Source: Diphasiastrum complanatum
Lineage: Eukaryota; Streptophyta; Lycopodiopsida; Lycopodiales; Lycopodiaceae
Direction: 5' to 3'
NCBI GenBank assembly: GCA_029204225.1
Contig: CM055092.1
Span: forward strand, 14,684,059-14,748,058
Length of the DNA: 64,000 nucleotides
Part shown: positions 47,486 to 57,890 of the stretch, one piece after another
How positions within the stretch are numbered: the stretch's first letter is position 1
Layout of the letters: the number at the start of each line of letters is the position of its first letter
Notes under the pieces: generated by a model
What the model saw: the letters and a program-made list of their open reading frames with translations, nothing else
Told to the model about the DNA's origin: nothing
Database searches by the model: none
Position numbers and translations under genes: made by a program

Positions 47486-48837
47486 GAAAAAAAACTAGCC
47501 AACGTCAAAGCCTCTTTGGTATTTTTAAATATGGTGCCATAAGCATCTCTGCTTATTCCAGCAAAATACATGCTCCCTAGAATTATAGTATTGTTAAATA
47601 TTTTGTGTACTTCGATTATTAATGCATCAACAATTTTTATCTTAACATGTCTGTCTCAATTATTGGTCATCAATGACTCAATTGATTTTTTTGTCAACAC
47701 AGAGTCCAAAGACTTGCATATGGTAGCATTGTCTTTCACATTTTGATTTCCAATCAATGCAGATCTGTAAAAAAAAATAATAATAATAATAGATGATTAA
47801 TGTGGATCTCCTGTTGCTTCTGCTGGTGGTAGATTTCCTGCTATTGCTAGATCTCCAAGAGCTGCTAAATCTCCTCCTAATGATGCTGCTATTGCTGCTA
47901 CTACTAGATATCCTTCTCATTTATAGCCCACCTGGGATGGAAAGAGGATGGATAGGATGCAGCCTCCACCAAGACGATAACACAACCAATGTCAGCCCCA
48001 ATTTATGGAAGAGATTGCAAAGAACTAGAACAACACCAATCTCTTGCTTCCTTGGGCACCATTTTCTAGAGTCATAGAAAAAATGGACAATTCAGTCTTG
48101 AACTACAGAATCACGAGTGAGGCTGTTTCTACACTACATGAGGCTACTGAGAACCACCTCACTACATTATTCGAAGATGTCTACCTCTGTGCCCAACATG
48201 CCAAGACTCATGCCACGTGACTTAATGTTGGCTATGAGAATTAGAAAATTGTAGATTGGAAAAGGCCTAGTGCCACTCTGTTTCAAATATACAATATTCA
48301 CATATAATGGAAGCCCTAATGGCCAATTTTCTATATTCATCTTATGCATATTTCATAGTGCAAAATTTTTATACTTGTGTGATGCAAATTTATATTATGA
48401 ATTCCATAAGTTGATCATGGAAGAGAGCAAGAGTAGGCCCTCAAAACAAGTCAACACACCTATTTTCGCGCTCCTACATGATCACGGAGGAGCGCGAGAG
48501 TGGACCCTCTGAACTGCTCAAAACCCCTAATTTTGCGCTCCTACGTGATCACGGAAGAGCGCGGACTTCATCACTTGATGATTTGATCATGAATGGGTGA
48601 TATTATGAGCCTCCAATAGATTCATTTCTATCAACAAAACTAGCCAAGAATCTAGTATAAATCTAACATCAAAATAATGCTCACCAATATAGCTAGTTTT
48701 ACCATATCTTGACAATTTGCACACATCAACATAAAAATGCTCAATCATGAGATAGAACAAGTAAAGTAAACTTGAAAACACTTCCTTGTTGCTCCTTTGA
48801 TCTTACTTAAGTTTTTATCAAATTATTCTGGCAAACA
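47486..48837. other. Intergenic; imperfect trinucleotide stretch and twin hairpins
   Basis: At 47770-47790 there is a short (AAT)n, and 47805-47915 is an imperfect CTG/CTA-rich stretch that mimics a polyleucine frame. The rest shows no gene. The hairpins at 48467-48563 are listed separately. Confidence 0.5.
48467..48563. repeat. Two tandem GC-rich hairpins
   Basis: CGCGCTCC (48467-48474) pairs with GGAGCGCG (48489-48496) around a loop containing TGATCA. About 67 bp later the same motif recurs (GCGCTC 48535-48540 with GAGCGC 48557-48562) around GTGATCAC. They stand out in AT-rich DNA. Confidence 0.75.
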
Positions 48838-49200
48838 ATCTAAGGTTCAATACACGGTTTGGAAAGAAATTATTTAAGCAACTCAAGATTTCGAAGAAGA
48901 AGGTTCTACTCGTATACACAAAGTAGAAGTTTGGAAAAAGTTAGACAACATGGTGAAATAATTGAGAAAAGAGAAATTTTCAAATACTGATGTTCAAATG
49001 ATACAGAAAACAACCAATGGATTTGTGGATGCAGTTCAGAGTGCATGGCGTGTTGATCATATAACACATTATATGGTAAGATTTTGATTTTACACTACGA
49101 TAGACAAATATGTGCAATTAAATTAGATACTTTTGGTACTGATTGAGATTATGTTTTTATGACATGCAGCACATATTACGACATCATTCGACATTCTTTG
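48838..49200 (+). pseudogene. Unclassified transposase-like gene, copy 2 (3' part)
   Basis: Collinear with 45590-45930: VWKEII, then QDFEEEGSTRIHKVEVWKK, VQMIQKTTNGFVDAVQ and VDHITHYM ending at GTAAG (49076). After a short intron, GCAG|CACATATTACGAC gives HILRHHST. It carries in-frame stops but lacks the one (TGA at 45668) that ends the long frame of copy 1, so the two copies decayed independently. Confidence 0.55.
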
Positions 49201-49377
49201 ATAATGAATCGTGTCTTCATTCTGAGACCTGAATAACGGAGTACTAAGCAGGGACTTAAATCAAAGATATATCTCAGAAAATGCCTCCACACCAGGGCCC
49301 TCAGTTATAGAAGGTAGAATAAAAAGAAAAGGAAAAAAAAGAGATTTGAAATAGTCCAACCTATCAGCAATACCAAA

Positions 49378-50530
49378 TTCATTAAAAAAAGAAAGCAAAC
49401 TGGATTCAAAATTAGACATTTTAAACAAAAATCATAGAACTGAAGTTCCAAATATCGCTCTCAGGCGCAAACCCCAGTTCAGACAAGCACGTCAAAGCAA
49501 CGTGCGCTCGAGAGAGATATTGGAAGCTGGAGTATCGGATCCGAGCGCAAAAACAACGAGCAGGAAAGAAAAGGGATATCCGACAAAGCGATTGTAAATT
49601 TGCGTGAAAATCCGAGCCGAAAAAGACCTATTTATATAAAAAAAAATTCGCACGTGCGGAGGAGTGGCAAAGGAACACATGTCGACATGTGATTAGCCAA
49701 AATAAATGCGCCGTACCTTGAATGATTGATCTGATATCTGTCACGTTCGAGAATGACACGCGTCGATAAGGGATTCGCGCACGTGTCTCAACCCACGTGT
49801 CCCCATAATTGGGTCATCATTATCAGTACGGACATTCCACATGGTCTAGTCATTTGACGACACGTGTCTCGGCCGTCTTTTCACACGTGCAAAAATTTGC
49901 GAAACTTCATTAAAAAAAAAAACAAACTGGATTCAAAATTAGACATTTTAAACAAAAAAAACAGAAATGAAGTTGCAAATATCGCTCTCAGACGCAAACC
50001 CCAGGTCCGACAAGCAAGTCAAATCAACATTCGCTCAAGAGAGATATTTGAAGTTGGAGTATCAGATCCGAGTGCAAGAACAACGAGCTGAAAAGAAAAG
50101 GGTTGCGAGACGCGCTCGAATGCGATACCGGACAATGCAGTATCGGATCCAAGCGCATAATAGCCAACGAGATGTAATGAGAGCAAGCGGCGCGCTTGAA
50201 ATCGATATCCGGCAAAGCAATCGTGAATTTGCGTGAAAATTTGAGCCCAAAAAGACATATTTATAAAAAAAAAATTTGCACGTGTGGAGGAGTGGCGAAG
50301 GAACACGTGTCGACTTGTGATTGGCCAAATTTAATGCGCCGTACCTAGTATGATTGATCTAACATCTGTCACGTGCAAGAATGACACGTGTCAATTAGGG
50401 ATTCGCACACGTGTCTCAGCCCACGTGGCTTCATAATCGGGTCATCATTGTCAGTACGGACATTCCACGTGGTCTAATCATCTGACGACATGTGTCTCGA
50501 CCGTCTTTTCACACGTGCAAAAATTTCGTA
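49378..50530. repeat. Two-unit tandem repeat rich in CACGTG G-boxes
   Basis: Unit 1 is 49378-49905 and unit 2 is 49906-about 50530; unit 2 has an extra ~100 bp near 50100-50200. Both begin TTCATTAAAAAAA and end with CACACGTGCAAAAATTT. Unit 1 has five CACGTG hexamers, unit 2 has eight (all between 50279 and 50517), many in the extended form ACACGTGTC. G-box/ABRE cores bind bZIP and bHLH factors in plants. Whether this array regulates anything is unknown. No adjacent gene start was found. Confidence 0.8.
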
Positions 50531-50737
50531 TATATTACAATTGATCTTTAGTTACAAAAACAAACAACTCACCAATTTTGCCAATGTAGAAAAATCAGCA
50601 TCTACACTAAGATTGAGATGCAAACTCTAATTGATCTTGATCAAATATGAACTAAAACCTAAAGTATTGTTGCTCTTTGTAAAATTACATTATTTCTTAT
50701 GTGTGGATCTAAAAATAGCAATCAATGATCATTCTAC

Positions 50738-50739
<2 letters not shown>

Positions 50740-50833
<94 letters not shown>
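50740..50833. repeat. (GA)n microsatellite, 94 bp
   Basis: Perfect GA repeat in AT-rich DNA. It has no link to a recognisable LINE tail here. Confidence 0.95.
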
Positions 50834-50835
<2 letters not shown>

Positions 50836-52330
50836 CCTCTCTTCCCACGAGTTACATCCTTTTATAACAGGTCCAAAACCTAAATTGTCACTTATTGTTT
50901 CTTCAATATGAAAAACCTTACTATTTTTTGGACTATATTCAATGTATCCAACATTCAAATTTTAAATCTACTCAAACTCGACTTCTACATTTCCCACACT
51001 TTCAAAAAGTGTTTATTCAAATGCTTTTAGACTAATATAAAATTCTAAGTCAAATTCTAAGTCTAATATAAAAATTGGACTCAATTGCCAAATATAGAAA
51101 CGTAACAAATATGACTAAACTAGTTGAATTTCTCACATGAAACACACAATTGCGAAGAGACTTTTTATTCATTGAGCTTTTGGTACATAATAACCTTCCT
51201 CTCACTTGACAGTAGTATAGGCTTTAAAATTTCTGATGCAAGAATATGAGCATCAGATTCTTTGAAAAAATGGGGCCAGTGGTTGCTCCAATCACTAGCC
51301 TGAACTCAAAGCCCAAGTTCAGATCATTTACAATTGCGCTTCTTAAAACACAGTATATTTTATTGTATCCTTTTGCTAGCTCCACCTATGCAATATGTTT
51401 GGACAATGATTTTTACTTAAGCAGCTCATCATCTCCATTAGGATTATACTTTTTGCTAATGTAGTAGATGTACTGCTCCATGAAGTGTCCAATGTAGTGC
51501 GCCAAGGAAGCATCCTTGGAGTCACTCTCCCTGGCTTTTCTCGCTCCCTTTGCTCTAGCTGCATAAGCATCGCTTCATTTATTGGTTGTTCATCCTCAAC
51601 CTTGTTCATTTCATAGCATAAAGTGGTCTCCTGTTAGTCAGTAGGCGTTGGAACAGTTGTATGTTCAAAAAACAAAAATACAAAGACCTCATCTCACCGG
51701 AAATGATCTTTGATTCTATGTTCAACAAATTGTCCCTACGTTGCTCCTTAGCTGTCAAAATTCTGTAGTGATTTCTAGAAAAGATTATTCACAAATCTAT
51801 TGAGTCTAGCTACAAATGGTCTATCACCCTTCCATATGTATGTTAGTAAAGTTGTATGGAATCCACGCAATGTCAGAATTATACACTCTTACACTATACG
51901 GAAAAAGTGTTGTATTCATGTAAACCATGGCAAATGACACACTTTCTACATTAGCTCTGGCCGTGGCTAGTGTATCTATTGTGGCATAGAAGATGAAAAA
52001 TATCGTACCAATCTGATGTTCAAACTCTTTACCAGCTAGAAGCCTTGAAACCTCAATCCTAGCGTCCTCCATGACGGTATAGAATAGCTGTAGGTAAAAC
52101 TGGTAAAAAAACAACTAATTCACAAAAGCAAATAATGTAGAAAAGTTTTTGAACATAAAAATGCAAAACTAAAGTTGTGAAATTGAAGGTGTCTCATATC
52201 TATAGTTTTTTTTTTAAACAATTTTTTTCTTTGAACAATGGTCTACATAATTACATTGAAATATCGGTTTAGTGCACATTTTGGCACAATGAGACGCATG
52301 AAATAAAAGCGTGTGCACAAATTCAACATT
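50834..52330. other. Unassigned; short minus-strand frames
   Basis: Minus-strand frames at 51376-51609 and 51824-52114 (the latter with MEDARIEVSRLLAGKEFEHQ) look protein-like in composition but match nothing I recognise. The remainder is AT-rich. Confidence 0.3.
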
Positions 52331-52480
52331 CGAACACGTGGAATGTGCCTAAAAGTATGACAGTTGTTAGTCAGTTCTTGACACGTGCCAGAATCCTAAT
52401 GATGATGTGTCAGAATTCAAGCCACTTGTCCATGCATTTAGTTTAATGAATAAATATTCAACACGTGTATTTCAAATTTG
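52331..52480. promoter_or_regulatory. Second small G-box cluster
   Basis: Three CACGTG hexamers (AACACGTGGAATG, GACACGTGCCAG, AACACGTGTATTT) occur within about 130 bp, followed by an AT-rich stretch with TATATAAATTTC near 52505. The arrangement is promoter-like and lies 200 bp before the frame at 52702, but there is no evidence of transcription. Confidence 0.35.
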
Positions 52481-52701
52481 ACTGCACACATGTGGGATAA
52501 CCTCTATATAAATTTCATTGAATCTCAATCTGGACATTTTCTTTTTTTAGTTTTTGTGTACTTGATTAATGCGCACCTCTAGACACCCACAAAATATCTA
52601 TTTTACAAGTTGCGCACAAGGTCCAATATTCATTTCGTACATTTTCGATTTTTGAGCTTCATCACCATCTTTTGGATGGTTGAGAGGCCATTGTTAGATT
52701 C

Positions 52702-53640
52702 TTGTTATGGCTAGAGCAAAACAAACGTCTAGAACTGATTAGCTTTTCAGTTCAACGTGAAGTTTTCAATCTCAGGCCGCCCGGTACTGGTAGGAGAACA
52801 TCGATGAGAAGAAGCCATTGGATGATAAAGATAAAAAAGTATCAAAAGTCGACGGAGCTTATGACTCCAAAGGCTTATTTCTATCATTTGGTACGTGAAA
52901 TCACCAGAAAGAATCTGGGCAGGTACAATCGTATTACAATTTTCAACTATAATGGTCCTTCAAAAACCCTATGAAGATTTTCAAGCTCACTTTTTTGAGG
53001 ATTCCTTCCTGCTTGTCATCCATGCAAGGCGTGTCACTATTATGTCTAACGATCTAGATTAAGAGATAGATATTCTGGTCTTCACAGGGGTGAGGCCTCT
53101 ACAACTCGTCCACCTCCAATAAATAGAACAAACATTCCCACACGGACGACTTGCAAGCAAGTGAGACCAAAGTGATCCCAACACTCCGAGGAATTCACAA
53201 GGTAGGAAATACGTAGTAAAAGGGCAAATAAACAAAATACAAATAAAAATAAAGCTCTTGAATCTGATAGTTGGTCAAGTACAAATCCAGAGGAACACTT
53301 TTTAGAAAAGGTTTCAAATAAGATTGTCAATACTGTATTTTTACTAATTTTTTATCATGGTGTATCACAAATGTAAAAAAATCATGTAAATAAATTGAAT
53401 ATTCTAGTACATACTCCTTATGATCCTACTCAGGAATTTTTTGAAACCGATTACTATAATGAATACGAGAAAATTATTAGTAAGAGAATTGATGGACTCA
53501 ATGGTTACTTTTCTCTAACTATTTCAGAGATTGATTATATATTATGATTTCATGATTTTGATTATAATGTTTTTAAGAAGAAAAGAGAATATGTAAAATA
53601 TGTCATAACTGATTTTTCTCTTTCCACTCCTGAAGTTCTT
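52702..53640 (+). other. Broken coding-like region, unknown family
   Basis: Plus-strand text in drifting frames: MTPKAYFYHLVREITRKNLG (52861 on), then EEHFLEKVSNKIVNT, PTQEFFETDYYNEYEKIISK (about 53420) and FHDFDYNVFKKKREYV. Amino-acid composition and length suggest a decayed polyprotein or transposon ORF. No catalytic motif is visible, and I make no assignment. Confidence 0.3.
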
Positions 53641-53833
53641 TGCATTTGTTGGTCGACATCTCTTCAGTGTCATCCACCCATGGCCATAACGCTTCTCTTC
53701 TTAGGATTAGCGATGTCTTCACTTTCCAGGCCAAGAAATTTGACACGTTTGCTTCAAGTACTGTGCATATTTTTTATTGGATGTTGTGTGTGGAAGCCAT
53801 AGCCTCAGTGACGAGGCCTTGATTAAGACTTGT

Positions 53834-53846
53834 GGCTCTGATACCA
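53834..53846 (-). promoter_or_regulatory. copia primer-binding site
   Basis: On the minus strand TGGTATCAGAGCC, a perfect initiator tRNA-Met type site, follows the LTR end TTTCCAACA with one spacer base. A degenerate second copy of the LTR-end/PBS junction is at 53877-53897. Confidence 0.8.
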
Positions 53847-53847
53847 C

Positions 53848-54975
53848 TGTTGGAAACCGTAGGCCAAACAATCGAGTTGCTCTGCTACCACTGTTGGAAG
53901 CCGAGTGATCACGTATGGCGACATTTCCAATTGGAACTCAGATGGAGCCGATCTATCAAATAAGGCTATTGCCTCAGGGCGTGATCAGTCATCCTTCGAG
54001 CCATAGATAGCTACTGCTAATCTGACAAAGATTTATGAACAACAGATAATGTCTAATGATAGCGAAAATATATCTACTGATAAAATTGAACAAGCATCAC
54101 AACATTCACAGATTGCACATTGAGCTGAAAACATGTAACTCATCCATATTATCAAAATCTAGTGTACATCAGAAGTTCTCTCTTGAGGGGCACTGTCTAT
54201 TTCCAGATCAGCGCGTCTGCGTGAGAGAGGTGTTCTGTATATCTGTGTCTGTCTTTGATTCAATACATATATCATGCTTGGATTAGATTACAAGGATTAG
54301 CCTAGTTTAAGCTAAGCATCTGTTTAAATAAGTTTTGTGTTAACGTTGCATGGCTGCGGTGGATCGTGACAGTTTGAAAAACTTCACAACCGAGTAGCTG
54401 AGGTCCGATAGTTCGTCCAGGCTCGATAATTTGTCCTCACCCTGGCTTGCATATGGATACTCGGAAGTGTCGGCCCTCTAAGTATGTGGCAAAAAAGCCG
54501 AAAAAGTCGAAGGTTGGCTGAAACTTAATCCTAGGTCGTTTTAGACCTACTGTCACCTTTTATCAAAATGCGAAAAACGCGAATTGTGCGAAAAATAGTT
54601 CAAATATGCAGACTGTGCAAAAACTAGTTAAAATATGCAGCAGTCTAAAAAGACAAGGAAAAATACTAAGGCTTTAAAAGTAGAAACTTAATGTTTCTTC
54701 ATCTCCCGAAGAGAATGAATGACCAGCTCATGGAGATCCACCACTATATACATAATTCAAGTGGGGTCATCTCCTACCATAGGAGTCACGCATGACCAAC
54801 GATACGCGTCAGTTGTGTGCACACTGACGCAAGTCCATAACAAAGGGTTGTCTCGCACCAATAGGACATTGACACATGGCACCCAAAAGACCTGGAGCTC
54901 CAAACCAATGTTCTTTCTCATAAATGAAACTGTCACCTCAGGTAACCTGTCGCTTGCCCTTATGGGTACATAACA
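53848..54975 (-). repeat. LTR, 1128 bp, minus strand (5' LTR)
   Basis: On the minus strand it starts TGTTATGTACCC (54975) and ends GGTTTCCAACA (53848), then meets the PBS. A TATA-like TGTATATAGTGG lies near 54745. Its outer edge cuts into copia gag at 54975/54976, marking an insertion into an older element. The body of its own element, expected below 53834, is not recognisable as copia. Confidence 0.65.
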
Positions 54976-55264
54976 CTTTCCTCTTTGTTTTGATATCTTT
55001 AGAGAATCTTGTTCCTCAATGTGAGCAATCTTGAGGTGTTTTTCATATCATAGTTGGCCTTCAATGTGTCTCAAGCATCTTTGGAAGAGACATATACTCC
55101 TATCTCCCTAAGAATCTCATTGGACACATTCATCTTGATGCAATGAAGTGTCATTCTAGATCTCTTCTTGAATATCACATTCTCTTGAAAGACTTGAGGA
55201 TCCTCCTCAACCTTGATCACTATATCTATGAGATCTTGAAGTACTAGAATTGATTCCATCCTAA
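54976..55264 (-). pseudogene. copia gag fragment
   Basis: The minus strand reads MESILVLQDLIDIVIKVEED, FKKRSRMTLHCIKMNVSNEIL, then, past a stop, DTLKANYDMKNTSRLLTLRN and NKEESV. It is a close relative of the gags at 39317 and 43485. It is cut at 54976 by the LTR. Confidence 0.8.
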
Positions 55265-55951
55265 ATTTCCAAACGAATAGTTAGATGAAGTTAATCTTTC
55301 ACTTGCTTCTAAATGAAAGGATCCAGTTGATGCCATTTTAAAGCAAGGATTGTACACTAAGTACACATGTTTGAGTAGTGATCAAAAGTGTGATGCTAGT
55401 CCTTGCAATCTAATAGTGATGTAGACTTAAAATTAGCAAGATCCATAAAGGTCTTGATCACTAAAAATGACTCTCTCTACCAATGTCAAGAATTTTGAAA
55501 ATAATTGACTTTTCAAAATCACTAAGAAATGGACACTAATAATGAGACTCAACGCGATTTTCAAGCAATTTTAAACTTGTCAAATCATCACACTAATTGA
55601 CTTGATCCTAATCAAAGAACACCAAGTTTTTGGCTCATAGGGATCCAAAGATCAAATCATAACTATCAATTTAGTTGATGGAATCCAATGAAACAAAGTG
55701 CATTCAATTGTATGCTTCTAGACACAAAAAGGCAAAACTTGCTATCTTGATCAATCATCAAATTTTTGGATATCTCACGGTTTATAAACCTCAGTAAGTA
55801 GAAGCCTATTGATCCTAAAAACACTTTAATATTGAGTTAAGAAGTAATTTTGAACCTATGATCTCATTAAGAGCTCACTAGCTCTTCAATTTCTAGATTT
55901 GAACTACAAAACTTTCTAAATGACGATCAAAATAGTGAAATGTTTGGATCC
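55265..55951 (-). other. copia untranslated leader
   Basis: About 690 bp between the PBS and the gag start, without an ORF of note. Similar in length to the leaders at 38267-39316 and 42785-43484. Confidence 0.5.
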
Positions 55952-55964
55952 AGCTCTAATACCA
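55952..55964 (-). promoter_or_regulatory. copia primer-binding site
   Basis: On the minus strand TGGTATTAGAGCT directly abuts the LTR end TTTTTAACA. Same variant as in the family-A element at 38254. Confidence 0.8.
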
Positions 55965-56463
55965 TGTTAAAAATGGTGGATCTTAGTAGTTTAGACTTCC
56001 AACAAGTCCAATCAAGCATTGGAGTTTGCAAACTAACCAAATCAATGAAGACTAGCTTTGGATTTTGGCTACAAATGCATCTAGATTGATCATTAGGAGA
56101 GTTTTGAGCTTCAAAAGGGCCCAATAAGAACTCGTGCAAAGATCTCTTTTGTATTTTTAAAATATTATACCACTATTTTCAACTAATAGCTTTGACTTGC
56201 CATAAAGCTCAAATGTATGTCATGTAAGATATTATTGGAAAGTGCTCGTTGAGTGCTTTCTATCGCACAAAACTTCGTTGAAATTGGACTTACCACTAAA
56301 ACATCATGCCATTTTTAATGTGGGCTCAAAAAGTTACATTACAAATGGTTCCATAAATGGATTATCTATCTACCAATGCTAAATTCTCAATTGTATTCTC
56401 ACTTGTACATAAAAAGTGAAAGAAAAAGAAAAAAATGAATGTTGACAAAAGGCCCTTTTAACA
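55965..56463 (-). repeat. copia 5' LTR, 499 bp
   Basis: On the minus strand it begins TGTTAAAAGGGCC (56463) and ends CCATTTTTAACA (55965), with inverted termini TGTTAAAA/TTTTAACA, followed by the PBS and the gag at 54976-55264. Confidence 0.7.
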
Positions 56464-57132
56464 TTGGGACCTTATCTAATGTATGAGACAATTGCTCCTA
56501 GAATCACTATGATCAAGCATTCATAGCAACCTGAAATATTTTTAGGATGGAAAATCACTTATTCAACATTCGATTAACTATGTAGATCATCAAAGTCACT
56601 CTAATATAGATGCTCCAGTTTGGCCTTTGAAACAACAATTGCTGATCATCAATGAATATACGAAAAGATTCTCATCAAGATAGTGATAGATTATCTTGTA
56701 TCTAAGATCTAGGGTTATCGATGGTTAGGTATAGACCTAACCCTACCATCTAAGCCCCTTGTTACATTGCAATTGTAGGTACCAATATTGAGAACATTCG
56801 AATCATCCAACTTCATTATTTCTTGAATCTAATTCAATTTAAAAGATTTTTTCACAGTGCGATAGAACCCCTTCTGCATCCATCATATTATGTGCTATAG
56901 CTATAAAAATCTTTGAGATGAGTTGTCGTTGGATCACAAACTCAAATCTAGTATAAGTTGAATCATGCCAATTTAATCGACAACCATATGCTTGGATGCA
57001 ATACTTATTTACACTTTGTTTAGACTCACTCTTCCCTACATATCAAGAGTGTGTCATTGCTAGCTTTTGAAAATTGATAGAAATTGAATTGAATAAATCC
57101 ATTTATGGTTCTAAATGTCATTTATTTTCACA
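56464..57132 (+). repeat. Probable LTR 3' portion, family-A-like
   Basis: The last 80 bases (AATCCATTTATGGTTCTAAA, then TTATTTTCACA) resemble the ends of the family-A LTRs, and a PBS follows at 57133. The start of the LTR could not be placed; the whole stretch is AT-rich without ORFs. Confidence 0.5.
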
Positions 57133-57890
57133 TGGTATCAAAGCCTTGTCCAAGAGGTTGAGTGTTTTTGACCAAGGTAGAGTCCAAAATTAGCAAGTTT
57201 TGGAGCAAAAAACTAGTTTTGAGAGGGTAAGTTCCTAATAGTTTTGAGAGGGCAAGCTTGTAATAAGTTGTCATTGTAAATTTGAGATCCACCATTGCAT
57301 TTTGACTTTAGGTGCCTTACATATGTGGAAGTCTGTTGGACTAGAGTGGAAGCCATTTTTTTTATTCAGTCCCAAATGAGCATGTTTCAATATTTTGGTA
57401 AAATTCTTTGTGCTATGAATTGGCAAATCTACAAGGATCTCAAATCTATGGGTAGATTTGGGTTTAGATTATCCAATCTAATATTTTGATGTGTTAACCA
57501 GGTGCCAAAAAGCTATTTTTGTAAACGTGGAGTGAAAAATGGATCTTTGAGAGTTTGTGAAAGTCTAAAAATCTCAATTTTTGTGTGTAGAATTGACATA
57601 TGATTGTATGAAACTCGAATTGATTCTAGTCGATCTCTTTTGTGAGAGTGCGAGAGTCAATTTGTGATCTTGTTAAGTGTCTAGAACATTGAGAAGTCCA
57701 TATTTGAGTGTACAAGCTTGATTGAGATCTTAGTGAATCTTTAGGAGTCAATTTCATCCAATTTTTCAAGCTCATCAAGATTGGTGGAAAACTAGGACAT
57801 AGATTCACATCAAAACTTCTCAAATCCAATTCAACTCTTAGAATTTCAAAATTGTCACACCCAAAAAACAATTTATGGATCAAAAAACGG
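57133..57890 (+). other. PBS and leader of a family-A-like element
   Basis: TGGTATCAAAGCC (57133-57145) is the primer site. The leader shares text with 38290-38360 (AGCAAGTTT...AAAACTAGT...TTGAGAGGGT). No gag follows, so only the 5' end remains. Confidence 0.6.

Noticed and set aside
47793-48077. Leucine-rich frame at an imperfect CTG/CTA stretch
   Set aside because: Low-complexity trinucleotide DNA. No signal-peptide context, and the frame degrades as soon as the repeat ends.
54960-54990. Polypurine tract before the LTR at 53848-54975
   Set aside because: The purine-rich bases are in-frame copia gag codons (NKEESV) of the older element into which the LTR inserted.
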